Below are positions 36,659-49,512 of a DNA stretch of 64,000 nucleotides, piece by piece. The stretch is taken from contig JAEUWY010000006.1 in the NCBI GenBank assembly GCA_022059125.1, positions 744,001 to 808,000 of the forward strand, read 5' to 3'. The notes below the pieces were generated by a model that was given only the letters and a program-made list of their open reading frames with translations, was not told the origin of the DNA and searched no databases. Both the position numbers and the translations under genes were made by a program. How positions within the stretch are numbered: position 1 is the first letter of the stretch; each line of letters starts with the position of its first letter. The stretch comes from Corynespora cassiicola (lineage: Eukaryota > Ascomycota > Dothideomycetes > Pleosporales > Corynesporascaceae).

Positions 36659-39600
36659 CGGCCAGGTAAGACACGACAAGGAAGAAAAAAAAAAGACAGC
36701 ACCAGCCTTTCAGGTTTTGTTCTTGTTCCCGGAGGTGGGGGGGGGACTTTTGGCGGAGCCCGATGGTAAGTACATACGTAGGTAGGCAGGGCTGGATGTG
36801 CTGTGACTCTGACGGATAAGACAACATCGGCCATATCAGCAAGGCGAGCATAATAGCCCCGAGAATAGAATGCAATGCACTTACACACCGGCAGCAGCAG
36901 CAGCAGAGCCTCGATCAGGTAAATCATTGTTCTGTTGGGGCTGGCCTGCGCGCACATCCACGCATACATGGCCTGCAGATTGGTGTTGGCGCAGAGGGGG
37001 GTTCAGGCAGATGTCACACCCGAGCAGACCCATGGCCTTCTAGAGCTCTATCAAAAAAAGAAAACCTGCAAACGTTGGATCTGGTCGTTGCCAAGCCCTG
37101 CGCTGCGGGGCGCACATTGCGACTTTTTCCGACGTCCTGATTTGCTACCTCGGGATAATCTAGCAAACGATTGGACTCGATTCAGAGTTCTTACTGGCTT
37201 GCTCGGGAGCGCGGGTATGTGGAATGGGAAAATGGGCCAGGGTTGGGTGACCGGTCGTACTCATGCGTGTAAGACGGACGGGGGACGAGGCAAGTGGGCT
37301 TTTTTTTGGTTCCAGTCTTCGAACCCAAATTTTTTCTGGCCCTTTCACCTTGATGACGGGAAAATAGGGTAATGTGAGGGCTGATGGAAGATGCGTTGGG
37401 GAGATCTGCGCAAGGTCTTGTGCATTGGTCTGTGATGTGATGGACATGCCGGCTGTGTCGTAAGCACTTGATGCTACCTCGAATCTAGGTAACATGTTGG
37501 ATGGCCATTACAACGCGTTTGGCGCTGCATCCTCTGTCGTCTTGTCCTTCGTCGCTATCGGCAACCGCATCCCTTGCCCTGCGCTCCATGTCGTCATTCC
37601 GTGGGAGACGGCAATTGAGCGTGTCACTCAGGCTTCCCTTTCGAATAATCTCCGCGATCCATCTATCCACTCATTCCTCTGTCATGTATTCTAAGTTCAC
37701 CGTTCACTGCAGCCAAGAGCTTGGTGGGCATGGTGGTTCCGGGACCTCGGGCTGCAGGGATGCAGACCATGGAGGGCCAAAGGAGGGGTAATCTGGCTCA
37801 ATTCAGGCGCACGTAGATGCATGCAAGTACATGGAGATTCGAAAGGACCTGGTCCAGGGGTGTTGTACCTTAGATCCACGTATCGACTACATAAGCGCAA
37901 TCCGTGGCTTGATGGCTACATTTCGGCCTGATACCAAGGCTAGAACCACTGTGTAGGCAGTATACGAGGCATTTCTCACCTTGTGGGTAGCCTTGACTGT
38001 ATTTGGCAGATCCAGCACTCACATGCTTCACGGCGACGACGACTCTGTCCTTCCGTGATGGTTATTCGACGTTGGGCGCGTCCGTCCCCGCATCCGCACA
38101 CCAATGCTACGGCTGGACGTAGGGTTCTAGTCCCTTCTCAAGGAATGGTGTTCTGCAATCGTTTAGATCAAGCTGCAGCAGAAAACGGGAATAGAAAGAT
38201 ATCCGAGACCCTCCAACCAAGACAAGTAAAGGCTTCGAGACAACTGAGATCGATCATGAGTCGAGGCTGGTGTGGAGAATTGCATCTATCGATTATCACC
38301 CGCACCTCTCGGTTGTTTGATCATGTATTGTTTTCACCCTGACCAAGTGCTTCGCGGATCTGCATTGAGCTGATCGGGCAGGATATGAAATCATGTGTTT
38401 ATTGCCTGCATGTAGACGCAACTTAGCAGCCGAGACCTTTCGGACCAAATCCCGAGTGCACTAGCAGGCATATTCCATGTGGGTTGTATGCGGACGTTGA
38501 GGCTTCATGATCGGTGAGTTGGGATATGTCGTTCACGAGGTGCGTCATGTAGCCGGATGAGACGCGGGGGCTCAGGTCCGAGTTTTGGAAACTTTCTCTC
38601 GACACAAGATCACCAATGGGTATCAATACTGTTCTCGGTCATTTGAATGCATATGATCTTGATCGAAACGCCAACAGCTCGAAAACAAAAGTGATGCGCC
38701 CGCGCTACATGTCGGCAACTACAGACTGGCTGGAATCACCTGCGTTGCAGGCCACACACAATCGCCTTGGTATGTGGTCCGCCGTCTCTGATGTCAAAGA
38801 CTCATAAGGATGAGTTCGACATGACAAAATCGTCGTCAGAGCAGCTCCATGAACGGCTGTTTCACAGAAGACTGCATACTGGACCAAGATTAGGCCGCAG
38901 GTGGCAAGAGAAGGCCTAAACCGATCCACTGAAGGATGGTATATCCCGCAGCATAGGAATGCTAGACGTCTAGAGCTACGATTGCCACATCCTTTTGTCG
39001 ATCGGGCCTTACGTTGGACCTGATTCCTTGGTTATTTGCGACTTTCACCACTCGGTACATCCAGTGTAGTAAGCTGAAGCACAGTTCGTAAAGGCAACCG
39101 TTGAGGCGCCGGGCTGACTGATCCAGGGAAAGTGTGTTTGACCTTGGCCCTCTATTCCTGCATGTGCTATAGCCACGGCTGCATATAGCTCTGCATGTAG
39201 TACAGATCGAGATGTGCTGAGGCTGACCGAGAGGGCAACTGATGTCTATAGGTCTTCGCTGTCAACCGCAGAGTCCAGGCGCCCAATGCCAGCATCTTCT
39301 ATGGCCAGCTGACCATGGAGCAGCCGTTCCATGTGTTGTGATTGCCGTTCAACCAGTAGAATGCATAGGCGGTATCTACATGGCTCTGCCTTTGCCAACT
39401 CGCAATTCGCCACAGTGAAAACCCTGAAGAGATCAGACGACCTAACAGCCGAATTTTGAAGTCTCTCTTTGAAGCGAATTTGTTGGAATACTCATAGGTT
39501 CAGACCCATACCCTGGCCCACTCTATTACGGAACAAAGACGTGGCAGCCAGAGAAAAGACCGGGAAGAAGACGTGTTGGGTAAGGTTAGGTCACAGCTTT

Positions 39601-41862
39601 GTTCGGCAGCCCACTGGCACACAGACGCCCTATCGACGGTAGCTGAGTGATACAGATGTACATGGCAAAGTAGGATGCAGAGTTGTACACAACCGTAACA
39701 GTAACCTGTAAGACGTCTTGCTTTCTATGACTAGTCCGTCGGCGGGGGTACTAGTCCGACCTAAAGAAGAGCTGGTTAGCCACGCGGCGTGAAGAAAATT
39801 AGGTCTAGGTCTATCGTACGAGACCACAGCTTATCTAGACTTCGTCGTCATCTGAACAGTGGGTCGTGGTTCCTACATGGATTTCCTTCTGCAGGATCTG
39901 GACATTTTGCTGGACCCAGGTATGGGGGTTCCGATGGCCCACGGCAACGAATGAGCAGAGGGCAAACCGGGTAGCAAGGCGACGCCCTGTCAAGGTCTGA
40001 CCTACCGTCCCGGATGATTTCAAATCGCGCGAAAAGGCTGGAGATGTAGATGGTAAGTCTGCCGTGTGCCGATACCGCCGTGTCTCACTGTTGGTGGAGA
40101 GGTGATCCGCTCGCAGTTCCGACAAGGGAGCAGGCCGCGGGACGCAGGCAGCCGGATGCCGGGGCTCGTCATTCACCTACCCGCGGACACAGAACGGAAG
40201 AGCGGAAGTTCTGGCCAGACGGCCGTGGGACGAGGCGATGTCTGGAGAAGGTGGATGGAAGGAGGTGGTGCCAAGGCATCTCGTGATGCAGCAGCGCAGG
40301 AAGTCGCAGCACGTGACTTCAAGCGCATCTCCGCCGTGCAGTGGGCACAGTGGTAGTGTGCAATGGCCCGACGACAGCGCCCCCAGCAAGGTCAACAAAA
40401 AGGAACACATGCCCAGTCGGCCGCCGCACCGCCCAGGTGGCATCGAAGCCTGCAAGACTCCACCAGCGTACGGCGGCCATTGGCGACGCGTTTGACCGGT
40501 GTCTGGATCTCGTCGCCCAGCGGCATCACGGCTCGGAGGGCACAGCATCACAGGTGACGGGACAGGCGCTAAGGCTCTCCAGGACATGCCTCAAGACGGC
40601 GACCGCGAATTGGGCGGTTGGCAGAGAAGAACAGGCAAGGCACAAGACGATGCTCATTCGCAGCAGTATTGATTTCATCTTGAGTTCACCTGGCGGGCCT
40701 GGTAGGCTGGCGCGAGCGGGAAATTACGGTGGGCTGTGCCTCGCGGTGAGTGGCCAAGGCTGCGGCAACACCACGACAGGCCACGGCGGGCTACGACAGG
40801 CTTCGACAGCGCACACGACGGCCGGCCACTTATCGATAGGATTATTCACGCCTCCACGCCTCTCGGGCAGTCCTGCGGCGTCTCTGCAGCATGACGCTTC
40901 CAACCGCGCGATGACAAGTTTTTCGACGGCTCCCTCGCCCCTCCTCGGCCAGAGGGGGCCGCGGTGAGAAAATTCTTACGCTTCCACTCGCTGCTCGCCA
41001 CGCCGGATGCCGCTGCTTGGAACCTGAGGCCAGAGGCAGCCGTCAAGACGGGCAGGCCCCTTTCCAAGGTGCCCCCAAGGGCGTCCAAGGGCCTCATGTG
41101 GCATAGACGTCCGCTTAGAGCACCTGGCAGCCTCGCCAAGCGAGGTTCATTTCGGGCCTGCCCCCAAGCGCTGCCAGCACTGGCCGCCGCCGTCTAGACG
41201 CCTCCGCGCTGGCAGCCCGCAAGCACCGTGGCTGGACACTGAGGTTATTCGCAGCATCCACTGGGCCGCGTCGCCATGGCGCACAATCTTGCGTCGCTCA
41301 ACGTGGTGCTCCCGTTCCAACCGAAAATTTCTGCACCAAGCTGCAGGCCCAAAACCGCTGACTCCGATCAACACTCGACCCCAGCCGTAATTTACTCCTT
41401 TTTCAGAGCTTATCCGACAGGAGCTAGGCTATATTACGACCAGTCGCATGCCAGGAACATCTGCCGATCAGGCACACATGGCGCCCGATTGGCCCGTCCC
41501 TGCTTAGTCGGTCTCACGCCATGCCTCTTGGAGGCCAAACACCTCACCCGCGCTGCCTCTCCGGAGAGCCACAACGTTTTGCCAGGCCCCAAACAAGCTT
41601 GAGCCCTGTGCGGCGATTCGTTCCATGGCGGGTGGGTTCGTGCCTGCGCGCGGGTTGGCTGCTGTTGGGATGCGCCCTTCCATAAGAGTACGCTTCCCCC
41701 AGGCGCCCCCGATTTCCTCACCACCACACCAAGCGGGACTTCGTCTACCCTCATTGTTGTCGAATAGCTTCACTCATTCAGTTATTCGGCTGACACTCTT
41801 TCTGCTCCATTTCTTACGAGTCCACAGCTTCTTGCTTGCCCCGGTCCCTTCCGCCCGTCGCC

Positions 41863-42768
41863 ATGCAGTACCTCACCGTCGCATCCGCTGCCGCGCTCGT
41901 CGGCCTCTCCTCCGCCTCCCTCCTCGATGTGTCGGTCACTTCGTTCAACCTCAACTCGTCGTGCATTGAGAGCGAACCCAAGGTCCGCATCTTCAACCGC
42001 TGCGACTACCCAGTCCACCTCTGGTCCGTGTTGAAGGGCATGGGCTGCCCTTCCGAGGAGGGTGTCGAGCTCAAGAAGGGCGACTTCTACCAGGAGAACT
42101 TCCGCCCCGCCGTCAACGGCATTGGAACCTCGATCAAGATCTCCAAGACCAAGCAGTGCAAGGGCGTCGACTGCGTCCAGCTTGAGTACTACCCCGAGGT
42201 TTCCAACCCAGCCTTCGCCTACAACTACCTCGATGTCTCGTACGTCGACTGCCTCAGCGGCGACTGCCCCACCAAGACTGAGGGCTACTACCTGAAGAGC
42301 GGCAACCAGGATGGAAAGTTCAAGGCCAACTCGGTCAACGAGATCTGCCCCATCCTCAGCTGCAGCAACGCCGACGAGTGCGCCACCATGTCGTACATCC
42401 TTCCCGACGATCGCCAGACCAAGTCCTGCGACCTCGATGCCGACCTCGACTTCTACATGTGCGGTGGAGAGGCCCCAGGAGAGGAGTCCGAGGAGACTAC
42501 TCCTGCCCCCAGCAGCAGCTCCGCCGAGAAGGAGACTCCCAAGCCCAGCTCGACCGAGGCCGCCGAGCCCGCCTACACTGCTCCTTCCTCGTCGTCCTCG
42601 GCCGAGGCCGAGGTCTACGTCGCTGCCGCCCCCGAGGTCACGCCAGCTCCGGCTGAGTCGCCCAAGGAGCCCAAGGTCAAGACCGAGGTTGTCTACGTGA
42701 CTGAGTACGAGTACACGTACGCCAAGAGGCACGCCCACGGCCACCGCCACCAGCAGTTCCGCGCATAA
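41863..42768 (+). CDS. secreted BYS1-domain (thaumatin-like fold) protein
   Basis: Single exon, 301 aa, strongly C-ending codons typical of a highly expressed fungal gene. The start at 41863 gives a signal peptide (MQYLTVASAAALVGLSSAS); an in-frame ATG at 41836 would place a charged leader before it. 'VRIFNRCDYPVHLWSV' and 'GIGTSIKISKT' followed by 'QLEYY' match the BYS1 family (Blastomyces yeast-phase-specific protein), a small thaumatin-like beta-sandwich. Cysteines after it (LSGDCP, ICPILSC, ADECAT, KSCDLD, MCGG) suggest disulfides. From about residue 210 a Ser/Thr/Pro/Glu linker, likely O-glycosylated, leads to 'VVYVTEYEYTYAKRHAHGHR', a His-rich tail after a dibasic KR. Function of the family is not established; members are cell-surface or secreted. 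Probable cell-wall or extracellular protein. Confidence 0.82.
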   Translation: MQYLTVASAAALVGLSSASLLDVSVTSFNLNSSCIESEPKVRIFNRCDYPVHLWSVLKGMGCPSEEGVELKKGDFYQENFRPAVNGIGTSIKISKTKQCKGVDCVQLEYYPEVSNPAFAYNYLDVSYVDCLSGDCPTKTEGYYLKSGNQDGKFKANSVNEICPILSCSNADECATMSYILPDDRQTKSCDLDADLDFYMCGGEAPGEESEETTPAPSSSSAEKETPKPSSTEAAEPAYTAPSSSSSAEAEVYVAAAPEVTPAPAESPKEPKVKTEVVYVTEYEYTYAKRHAHGHRHQQFRA

Positions 42769-44213
42769 ATGCCGCCAACCGGTCAATACTTGTACCTGTA
42801 ATGTTTTGGCTCTTTTTGTGTTTGGAATTCGGTGTTCTCGTGGAAAAGCAAGCCGACGTCCAAGATACCAATTTCGCGAAATCACCACCCGGGAGAGAAG
42901 AAGGAAGGGGATATCCCCAGTAATGGCGAGGTAGTCAGCGTCGCAGGCAATTCACTTCTTATTTTACCACATCTCTTCTCGACGCGCCCTCGCCAATGCT
43001 TGTGTTACTCGTTTTCTGCCGTATCCGCTCTTCGACAAGCATGCGAACATGGGATCTGGACCTGCGGCGCCTCTATTCTTGGTCGCATATACTTATCTCA
43101 CGATGTCATGTCATGATATACCACCCCTTGGCTCCCTGCTGGCTAGCTGGAAAACTATCCAATTTTTTCTTTTGTTCGATTCATCAGGATTGCGTATGTG
43201 TATACGTCTCCTTCCAATTATGGGATGGACGCTGGGGATGCACGAAATTAGACGTCCGGCTTGGAGCGCCTGTCAAATGTTTATTGTATAGTCTTTACCG
43301 TTGGGCAATAGAGTCTGATTTACCACCGAAGCCTTTCCTCCCTACTGCCTTGTGACGGTTTCAGATGGCAATCGTGGCTCCCCCCCTCAAGCCTCGGGTG
43401 CCGGTAAGCGCGTGGCTTTCACGAGTCGCAGTCCCTCTGGTCCCCCCTCCCCCCCCCCTTTTCTAGCCGTGCTCCTGGCTTGGGCCACGCGACCGAGGTG
43501 GCACGCCGTTCAACAGCTAAGCCCGATGGCTGCCATGTCGAAACCGCATCTCCACGTCGCTGTGCTGCTCTCTGGCGCGCACATGCACATGGCCACACAC
43601 AAGGTTCCTTCCGTGAGCACGGCCCCTTGGCGGGCTACGCCCGTCAGCTACACAGCCTCGTCCTTTTGGATGGGCATGTATCAGGCTGTGTGTCGCCATG
43701 GCTCGTTTTTCTCTATTTCCATCAAACAAACAAACAGAGGGCTCGATGATATGACGGCCGCCCCACCGCGCACACGCTGCCGCCGCGACCGCGTCCATCC
43801 TTGACAGGTGTCAAACGGAACGCGGCCAACCTCGTTGGAGCCAAAGCAGACGGCAACTGGCAGCCACGGCCAAGCTTTCTGCTCGCGCTGCCCCTCGCGA
43901 TCAGCACGCTCATCTCGCGTCCGGACGTGGGCCAGCCCATCATCTGCGGCTTTTGTCCTTTTTGCATTTTTGTGCAGACACACACGTTCCCTTTGGGGCA
44001 GTTCGCGATGCGCCGATCCCAACGGAAACAATAGCCTGCTTCATTTCCCGCTGCTCCCAAGCCTGCGGGATGCGGAAGGTCCAATCTCCCGCGCCACACG
44101 CCATACCGCTCCCACGGTCTATGGAAGTGTTCGCGCCCCCTGCCCTTCCCCTGTGGGTCTGGAGAGAAAAAAAGGGTCTTGTTGTGGAGGGAAAGGGGGG
44201 ATGATGCCGACTC

Positions 44214-44217
44214 GTTG

Positions 44218-44257
<40 letters not shown>
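44214..44257. repeat. (GTT)n-(GCT)n trinucleotide microsatellite
   Basis: Four GTT triplets pass into about ten GCT/CTG triplets. Not within a supported gene. Confidence 0.9.
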
Positions 44258-45290
44258 GAGTGCTCTGGGCGATCATCACAGCTTGGTCGTTGCTTGTTGG
44301 CTAGTCGTTGAAACCGTCTGTTGTGGGCACCCGACAGCTCCAGACCGCGCTGATCGGGGCTCATCTCTGCCTGATTGCGAGCCATGGAGCTCCTGGCAAC
44401 CTCGTCGCTCCGTGCTCCAACGTCCAACCACGGTACAGTCAGACAAACACACCGACATGTCTCTCAGCACAGCACCCGGGCGCCTTGCAATCCTGCCTCT
44501 CTCTTGTCTCTCTCTCTCTTGCCCTCTATTCTTCCTCTGTACATGCCGTTGTAGGCAGGTACACGGACTATACGGTGTTCTCGCCCCCCTCGCGCCGGCA
44601 TCATGATCCCGCTCCGTCCCTCGTCGAGCTGGTACCATGACCGCGGTGATGGCCGTCTTGTTTATGTCCGACTTGACGGTCACGATCAACAAGAACGACA
44701 GACCAGGCTGACTGACTGTGCTTGCTGCCACTGCCACGCCTCCCCACCTCGTCCGCCCCCGACCGCACCCTGAGATGAGACAAGCCCGGGCGCGCCATCA
44801 ACACGCCGTGATGGTGGCAGTCGCCGTCGTCGGCGTAGTCTTGTACGTAGCACATTATGCGCAGCCGCGCAATCCTCCCCCCCCATCCGCCGCCTTCTCT
44901 ATCGATTGCCAGCACCGACGCGCGCCTGTCAGCACCCACCCGCCGCACTGTCCGACCGCACCCACTCTCCCAACCTGCCCGTCGGTCAGCAGTCGTTGCC
45001 CTGACGTGCTCCCCCGTTTGCATCCGACACCACCACCATCCTACAAGCAAACCCCGCTGCCGTGCAATGCCTCGCTGTGCTCGTGTCAACAAATTGCTGT
45101 AAACGGGCTCCATCCCTGTCCATCCACTCCCGAATCTCCCGCCCGCCTAAACGGCACCCCAATGCCAATGCCCGTGCAAATGAGACATTTCATCGCCCAT
45201 TGTTCGCCCAGGACGCCATGGGTGGTGGATGATGTTGATGGCGCCACACTACGCTATGCTCTGCTCTGCTATGCTACCAAGCTTGCATCT

Positions 45291-45315
45291 CGCCGCCGCC
45301 GCCGCCGCCGCCGCG
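45291..45315. repeat. (CGC)n trinucleotide run
   Basis: About eight uninterrupted CGC triplets in non-coding DNA. Confidence 0.9.
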
Positions 45316-46312
45316 GCGAGCCCATCTCTCATCTAACCCTCTACTCTAGCCTTGAGTCTAGCGGCCGTGACCTCGTCGGAACGACAGGTGGATGATGGAT
45401 GCTCGAACATGCCCGCTCGAGCACCTCCCCCGATAGTAGACAGACCCAACAAGACGCAACCCAACGCAAATGTAGACAAGCAAGCAAGCACGCAGCAAAC
45501 AAAAAAAAAAAGGTCCGACACAGACCCAGATCCAGAGCGCAGAGACAGGCGCACAGGCCGATCTGCCGGTTAGATTGGCGATTGGCGAAATCGGGGGGGC
45601 GAGGGAGGGGAGGGAGATGCTACGACATGAGATGAGATGAGTGGGCTACCTGGCTACCTAGCTAGCTAGCTGGTTTGCTAGACCCATCGGTGCGAGGTGG
45701 GATTTGGGTCGTGGCTTTTTTTTTTTCTCCTTGTACGATTCAGGTGGGGAAGGGGGGGGGGATCGGGCGCAAAGGGTTCGCTTCATTTCGGGGGTTGCGG
45801 ATACGAACGGGGGAGGGTGGGGGAGGTAGTGTCATTGCGTGGGTAGCTATGTGTGTGTGTATACGAGGGGGTGGAGAGGGCATGGGGAATGGTTTGTTTG
45901 GATGGGAATTTGTTTATTCGGTTTTCATCGTAGAGGGTGAAGTGGAAGACCTTGGCAATCATCCTCACACATCCAAGGACAATGATCCGGACTTGTGAGA
46001 GATTAAAAAGACATCTTTCCAACTCCGACGCTCAATTGGACATTACATATATCAGTAGAAAGCTGCTCGCTGTGTTGAAGGTCGTAAAGGTATGGATTCT
46101 CTCTCCCGAAGCTGGCTATCAGCGGGACAGAGGGGGGTATTTAGCGAACGGTATATACCAGTCAGGTTACTGGTTTGTATGCGGCTTCTTCCCTCTCCTC
46201 TTCATAGCGCTCGATTCCATCTCTCCAGATGTTACTCTCTCCTCGTCATGCCTTACAGGCTCTCCCCCCACGAGACGGCAGAATCCGCCTTTCCACCTAC
46301 ACTGCGCATTAC

Positions 46313-47687
46313 TCATGATCTAGGAGCCTGCTGCTGCTGCTGCTGCTGCTGCTGGGGTATCGACCCCTCCAGCTCATTCGAGAAAGCGCCTTGATGAGGC
46401 TGGCCGTTGGCCACAAACGGCTGCATATGCTGGGGCTGCGGACTCGCCGGCGGGCTGGCCCCGGGATACATTTGCTGCTGCTGCTGCGGCGCCAGCATCT
46501 GCTGAGTGCCCGACTGTGGCGCGGTCGGCGATTGCTGCTGCCATGGCTGTCCCTGCCCCGGAGGAGGAGATTGGTAGGGGCTGTTTGGCAGATTCGGCGA
46601 CTGAGAGCCGTACGACTGCGGCGATTGAGGGACCCAACTGTCGTGTTTGGCTACGCCGACGGGAGCCATGCCGCCCTGTGGCTGCTGCACATGGGAATAG
46701 TTTTCGTAGACTTGCGGGGGCTTGGGGTCCGAGGTTGCGGCGAAGGCTGGTGGGGGGTATGCGCCTGCAGCTGCTGTCATCTGGGGCGGGTTCGTTGGGA
46801 CGGCGGTACGGTTCTTCCTCTTGCGGTGGAGGCAGAAGAAGATGATCCCGCCGATGAGGGCGAGGCCAACAAGGGGCCCGATGACGGCTCCCGCAATCCA
46901 GGCCTTACTTTCTGATCCTTCGGATTCGGGCTCGGAGCTGGGTGAGGTCGATGCCGATGATGTGGGGTTCGCGGGTGTTGATCTTGGGGAGGACGAGGGA
47001 GTAGAGGAAGGAGTTTCTGGGCATGTTGTTAGTATTCCTGTGGGGAGATCTGCAATCACCATGGCCATACCTGATGACGTTTCGGGCTGCACTCGGTAGT
47101 AACTCCAATTCAGCGAACTTATGCCGCAAAAGACATTGGTGGCCGGCTGTGCGTCTGCCGTGTTCTCATACATGTATCCAGTATTACATATCGTATACTC
47201 TGCGGCATCCTCGTATACATCAGTACTGTGAGATGTGTTAGTTACAGCCTATTCCAATGATCGTCTGTCACCAAGAAAAAAAGAAGTTGAGAAAAAAAAT
47301 GTCGAAAAAAAGACGAGAAAAGAACCACAGATCTACATACCAAGCAAAAGTCGCAATGCTCTGTGTGCCCGAGGTCACTGAATAGAGCAGACTACCAGCA
47401 ACACATCCGATAGGAACGTCACAGCCAGCAAGCGTAGTAGCGCAGCATCGCCAATAATCTCCGCTCTGGTAATAGGTTCCTCCGATATCGCACGTACGTG
47501 ACATCCATTCACTGCTCTCGAAGACCCAACCCATGAACCTATCGTTGTTTTGCTTCCTCAGCAGCTCGACAGGAATTGCAGGAGCTGCAGTAATGGTGGG
47601 ATCCGACGCCACTGGGGTAGCAAGCAGGGCTGCATAGCTCCCGGAGAAGAGCGCAGAGCTCATCACAATAGTTCGCATGATGGGCAT
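46313..47687 (-). CDS. single-pass membrane protein with cysteine-containing ectodomain and Gln-rich cytoplasmic tail
   Basis: Exons on the minus strand are 47687-47341, 47225-47071 and 47016-46313, about 401 aa. The start MPIMRTIVMSSALFSG begins a signal peptide. The ectodomain has about nine cysteines, including 'RTCDIGGTYYQSGDYWRCC', 'CDVPIGCVAG', 'TICNTGYMYENT' and 'NVFCGIS', and N-glycosylation sequons. A Ser/Thr/Pro stalk leads to one membrane helix (AWIAGAVIGPLVGLALIGG) followed by 'HRKRKNR', so the C-terminus is cytoplasmic. This architecture is common in fungal surface proteins (SKG6/WSC-like helix); the ectodomain family is not recognised. The tail is Pro/Gln-rich with polyglutamine runs from CAG repeats, one of nine at the very end. 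Intron 2 (54 bp) has a perfect TACTAAC branch site; its retention would stay in frame and add 18 residues. Confidence 0.78.
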
Positions 47688-48882
47688 GAAGAGGCGTCGG
47701 ATTGGCGATTCGAGACACACTTTCTTCTTGCCAGACACGCACTCAGAAGGAGAGGGAAGCAAACAGCGCTGCAAGCTGAACGCGAGGTCATGGGCACCGA
47801 TGTATATTAAGATCACCCAAGTGTGCCGCAGGCAGCCAGTTCAAAGCCAGCCCCCAAACGTTTTTGCTACCGAACCATCCGGCAATACGAAAGGGCGTAC
47901 TTTGGTACAGTATGCCCAATGATGGTGACCGCGAGCACCCATACGTGGACCCCGTTTTCGTCCCAGGGTACGCGATTGGTAGATAGTTCGAGGGGTTAGC
48001 GAAGACGAGGCTTTGTGGCACTCACGTGAGTCCCAAAGAGGAAATGCGCGATAATGCCAAGCGCAGCCTTTCGTCTCTCGGTATGGTGCGATGCGGCTGT
48101 GGTACGTGTGGCTTCACGGTCGACAAATCAAAGAAGCTTCACGCCGGAAGACTTGTGGGTCCGCAGAGTGCCTGGCAACCGCTGAATAATTCGAATGGGA
48201 TTAAATTGAGTGCACGAGTCGTATTCGTCTGCTATTGCGGCTCTGGGATAGTGTTTTAACCTACAACGGGGTGACCGGTGAGTCGGAGAGAGGCTTGGTA
48301 TGGAGTTAAGGAAACGACTGTAAAATATCTAGGTGCACGGGCATGGAAAACGACCGAATGGGTCCGATATCTGTCAAGGAGTCATATCCTTTAGTTTTCG
48401 ATTGCGCTGTGGTAAGTTTTGATCTCGAGCAGCCATACTCGAAACACGATGTTTCTTTTTGCAGGGTCTGTTCTTGCACGGGAATGGGGGCTGATCACTC
48501 CCTAGGTGTGGGAAACCAACGCAAATGCGGCATCTGGGGTAAGGCCGAAATAACCTCGGGATTTGGAAAAAAAGAACGAGACTTTTTCATTTTTTGTGTT
48601 ACACATTTGTTATGACAGTCTCTGAGTTGGTGCGCCATCTTGGATTTAAACTTTTCGCTTCAGGTAGGTGTGCTGGTTGCTATCCTCATCTTCGATCATG
48701 TCAGAAGCATAAACGCACTACCTGTGAGACTGGAATTAGTGCAGAATAACAAACGATTGCTCGGTGACCCCACTGCGAAGCAGCACTGCAATTGAGCCAG
48801 CCCATAGAAATTCTCCTTGATTGTATATTTCAAGCAGTTCGCCGACAGTTGGTTGACCTTGAGCTTGCGCTGCTCTGCATAC
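47688..48882. other. intergenic, no gene seen
   Basis: Lies between the start of the membrane-protein gene (minus) and the 3' end of the AcpS-like gene (minus). Only short open frames; no RNA gene or repeat array. Confidence 0.5.
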
Positions 48883-49512
48883 CTAGTGGCTCATTTCTCC
48901 AAAGTGGGATGTGGACGGCACAATAGCCACGGCGGTAGCATAGTCACCATCGTGGCTGATGCTGATTTCACAATATAGGCCATCAGACTCCTCTATATCC
49001 ATGTGATTCCAATTCTTAACTTGTTGGTGCTGCCGGGTGTAGCTGGGAGAATGTAGCGCTTGACGCAGTATCAGGCCCCTAGGACGTGTAGTGATTTCGC
49101 CTGGAGTACGGTCCGTAGCGGAGACCGGGAGGATCACAATGCTTTTGAAGCCGTTGGAATTTCCTAAATGGTCGCATGCCTTGCGGCAAGCCTCTTTTGC
49201 AGCCCATCTGCGGCGTGTTAGAAACCAAAACATGCGAAGGATGAAACACGGTAAGGCCTACCGTCCAGCAAGAAAGCGGGAGATCTTCAAGACAGTCTCA
49301 GAATCATTGTAGGCCTTGCTCTTGTCCTTGAAACGATTCCAAAAATATTGCTGCTCCGGCCATGTTAATAGCTTCGCAAGCAGCCGATCGAGACGTGGGC
49401 TCTGTTTGCCATTGTTCAGTTTGCAGCTTTGCGTGAGGAGGCCATGGATGCGCGGTATGTGGCAGATATCAGTCCCCACTCGCAGTGCAAGGGAAAACGC
49501 CCGGGGAGGCAT
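48883..49512 (-). CDS. PPT2: AcpS-type 4'-phosphopantetheinyl transferase, probably mitochondrial
   Basis: Exons on the minus strand are 49512-49262 and 49207-48883, about 191 aa. The intron (GTAGGC to CCGCAG) restores the key motif across the junction. The protein moves 4'-phosphopantetheine from CoA to a serine of acyl carrier protein. Signatures are 'RVGTDICHIPRI' (Asp15 binds Mg) and 'FLAGRWAAKEACRKA' (Glu89, Lys88), the two defining motifs of the AcpS family; between them 'LLTWPEQQYFWNRF' matches the family's 'LT..E..' region. A short basic start (MPPRAFSLALR) and AcpS rather than Sfp type point to the mitochondrial enzyme (yeast Ppt2). A long non-conserved insertion (ATDRTPGEITTRPRGL region) precedes the C-terminal 'EISISHDGDYATAVAI', which matches the family's SISH-D-Y-A end. 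Intact as read. Confidence 0.87.

Larger units (their letters stand above)
33051..41862. other. 8.8 kb gene-free region between FKBP12 and the BYS1 gene
   Basis: The largest gap in the window. No ORF has a recognisable family, signal peptide or splice-compatible set of neighbours. 34-37 kb is GC-rich with many microsatellites. 37-41 kb has more even composition and almost no open frames above 90 codons until a GC-richer part near 40.2-41 kb. I see no transposase or reverse-transcriptase fragment and no terminal repeats. It may hold non-coding transcripts or an old, unrecognisable insertion. Confidence 0.55.
42769..46312. other. intergenic, 3.5 kb, simple repeats, no gene seen
   Basis: Lies between the convergent 3' ends of the BYS1 gene (plus) and the membrane-protein gene (minus). 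GC-rich with CTG and CCG arrays and C-runs. Overlapping open frames up to 225 codons are of arbitrary composition and none has a family motif. Confidence 0.55.

Noticed and set aside
41782..42888. 368-codon minus-strand open frame
   Set aside because: Antisense shadow of the BYS1 gene caused by its strong C-ending codon bias.
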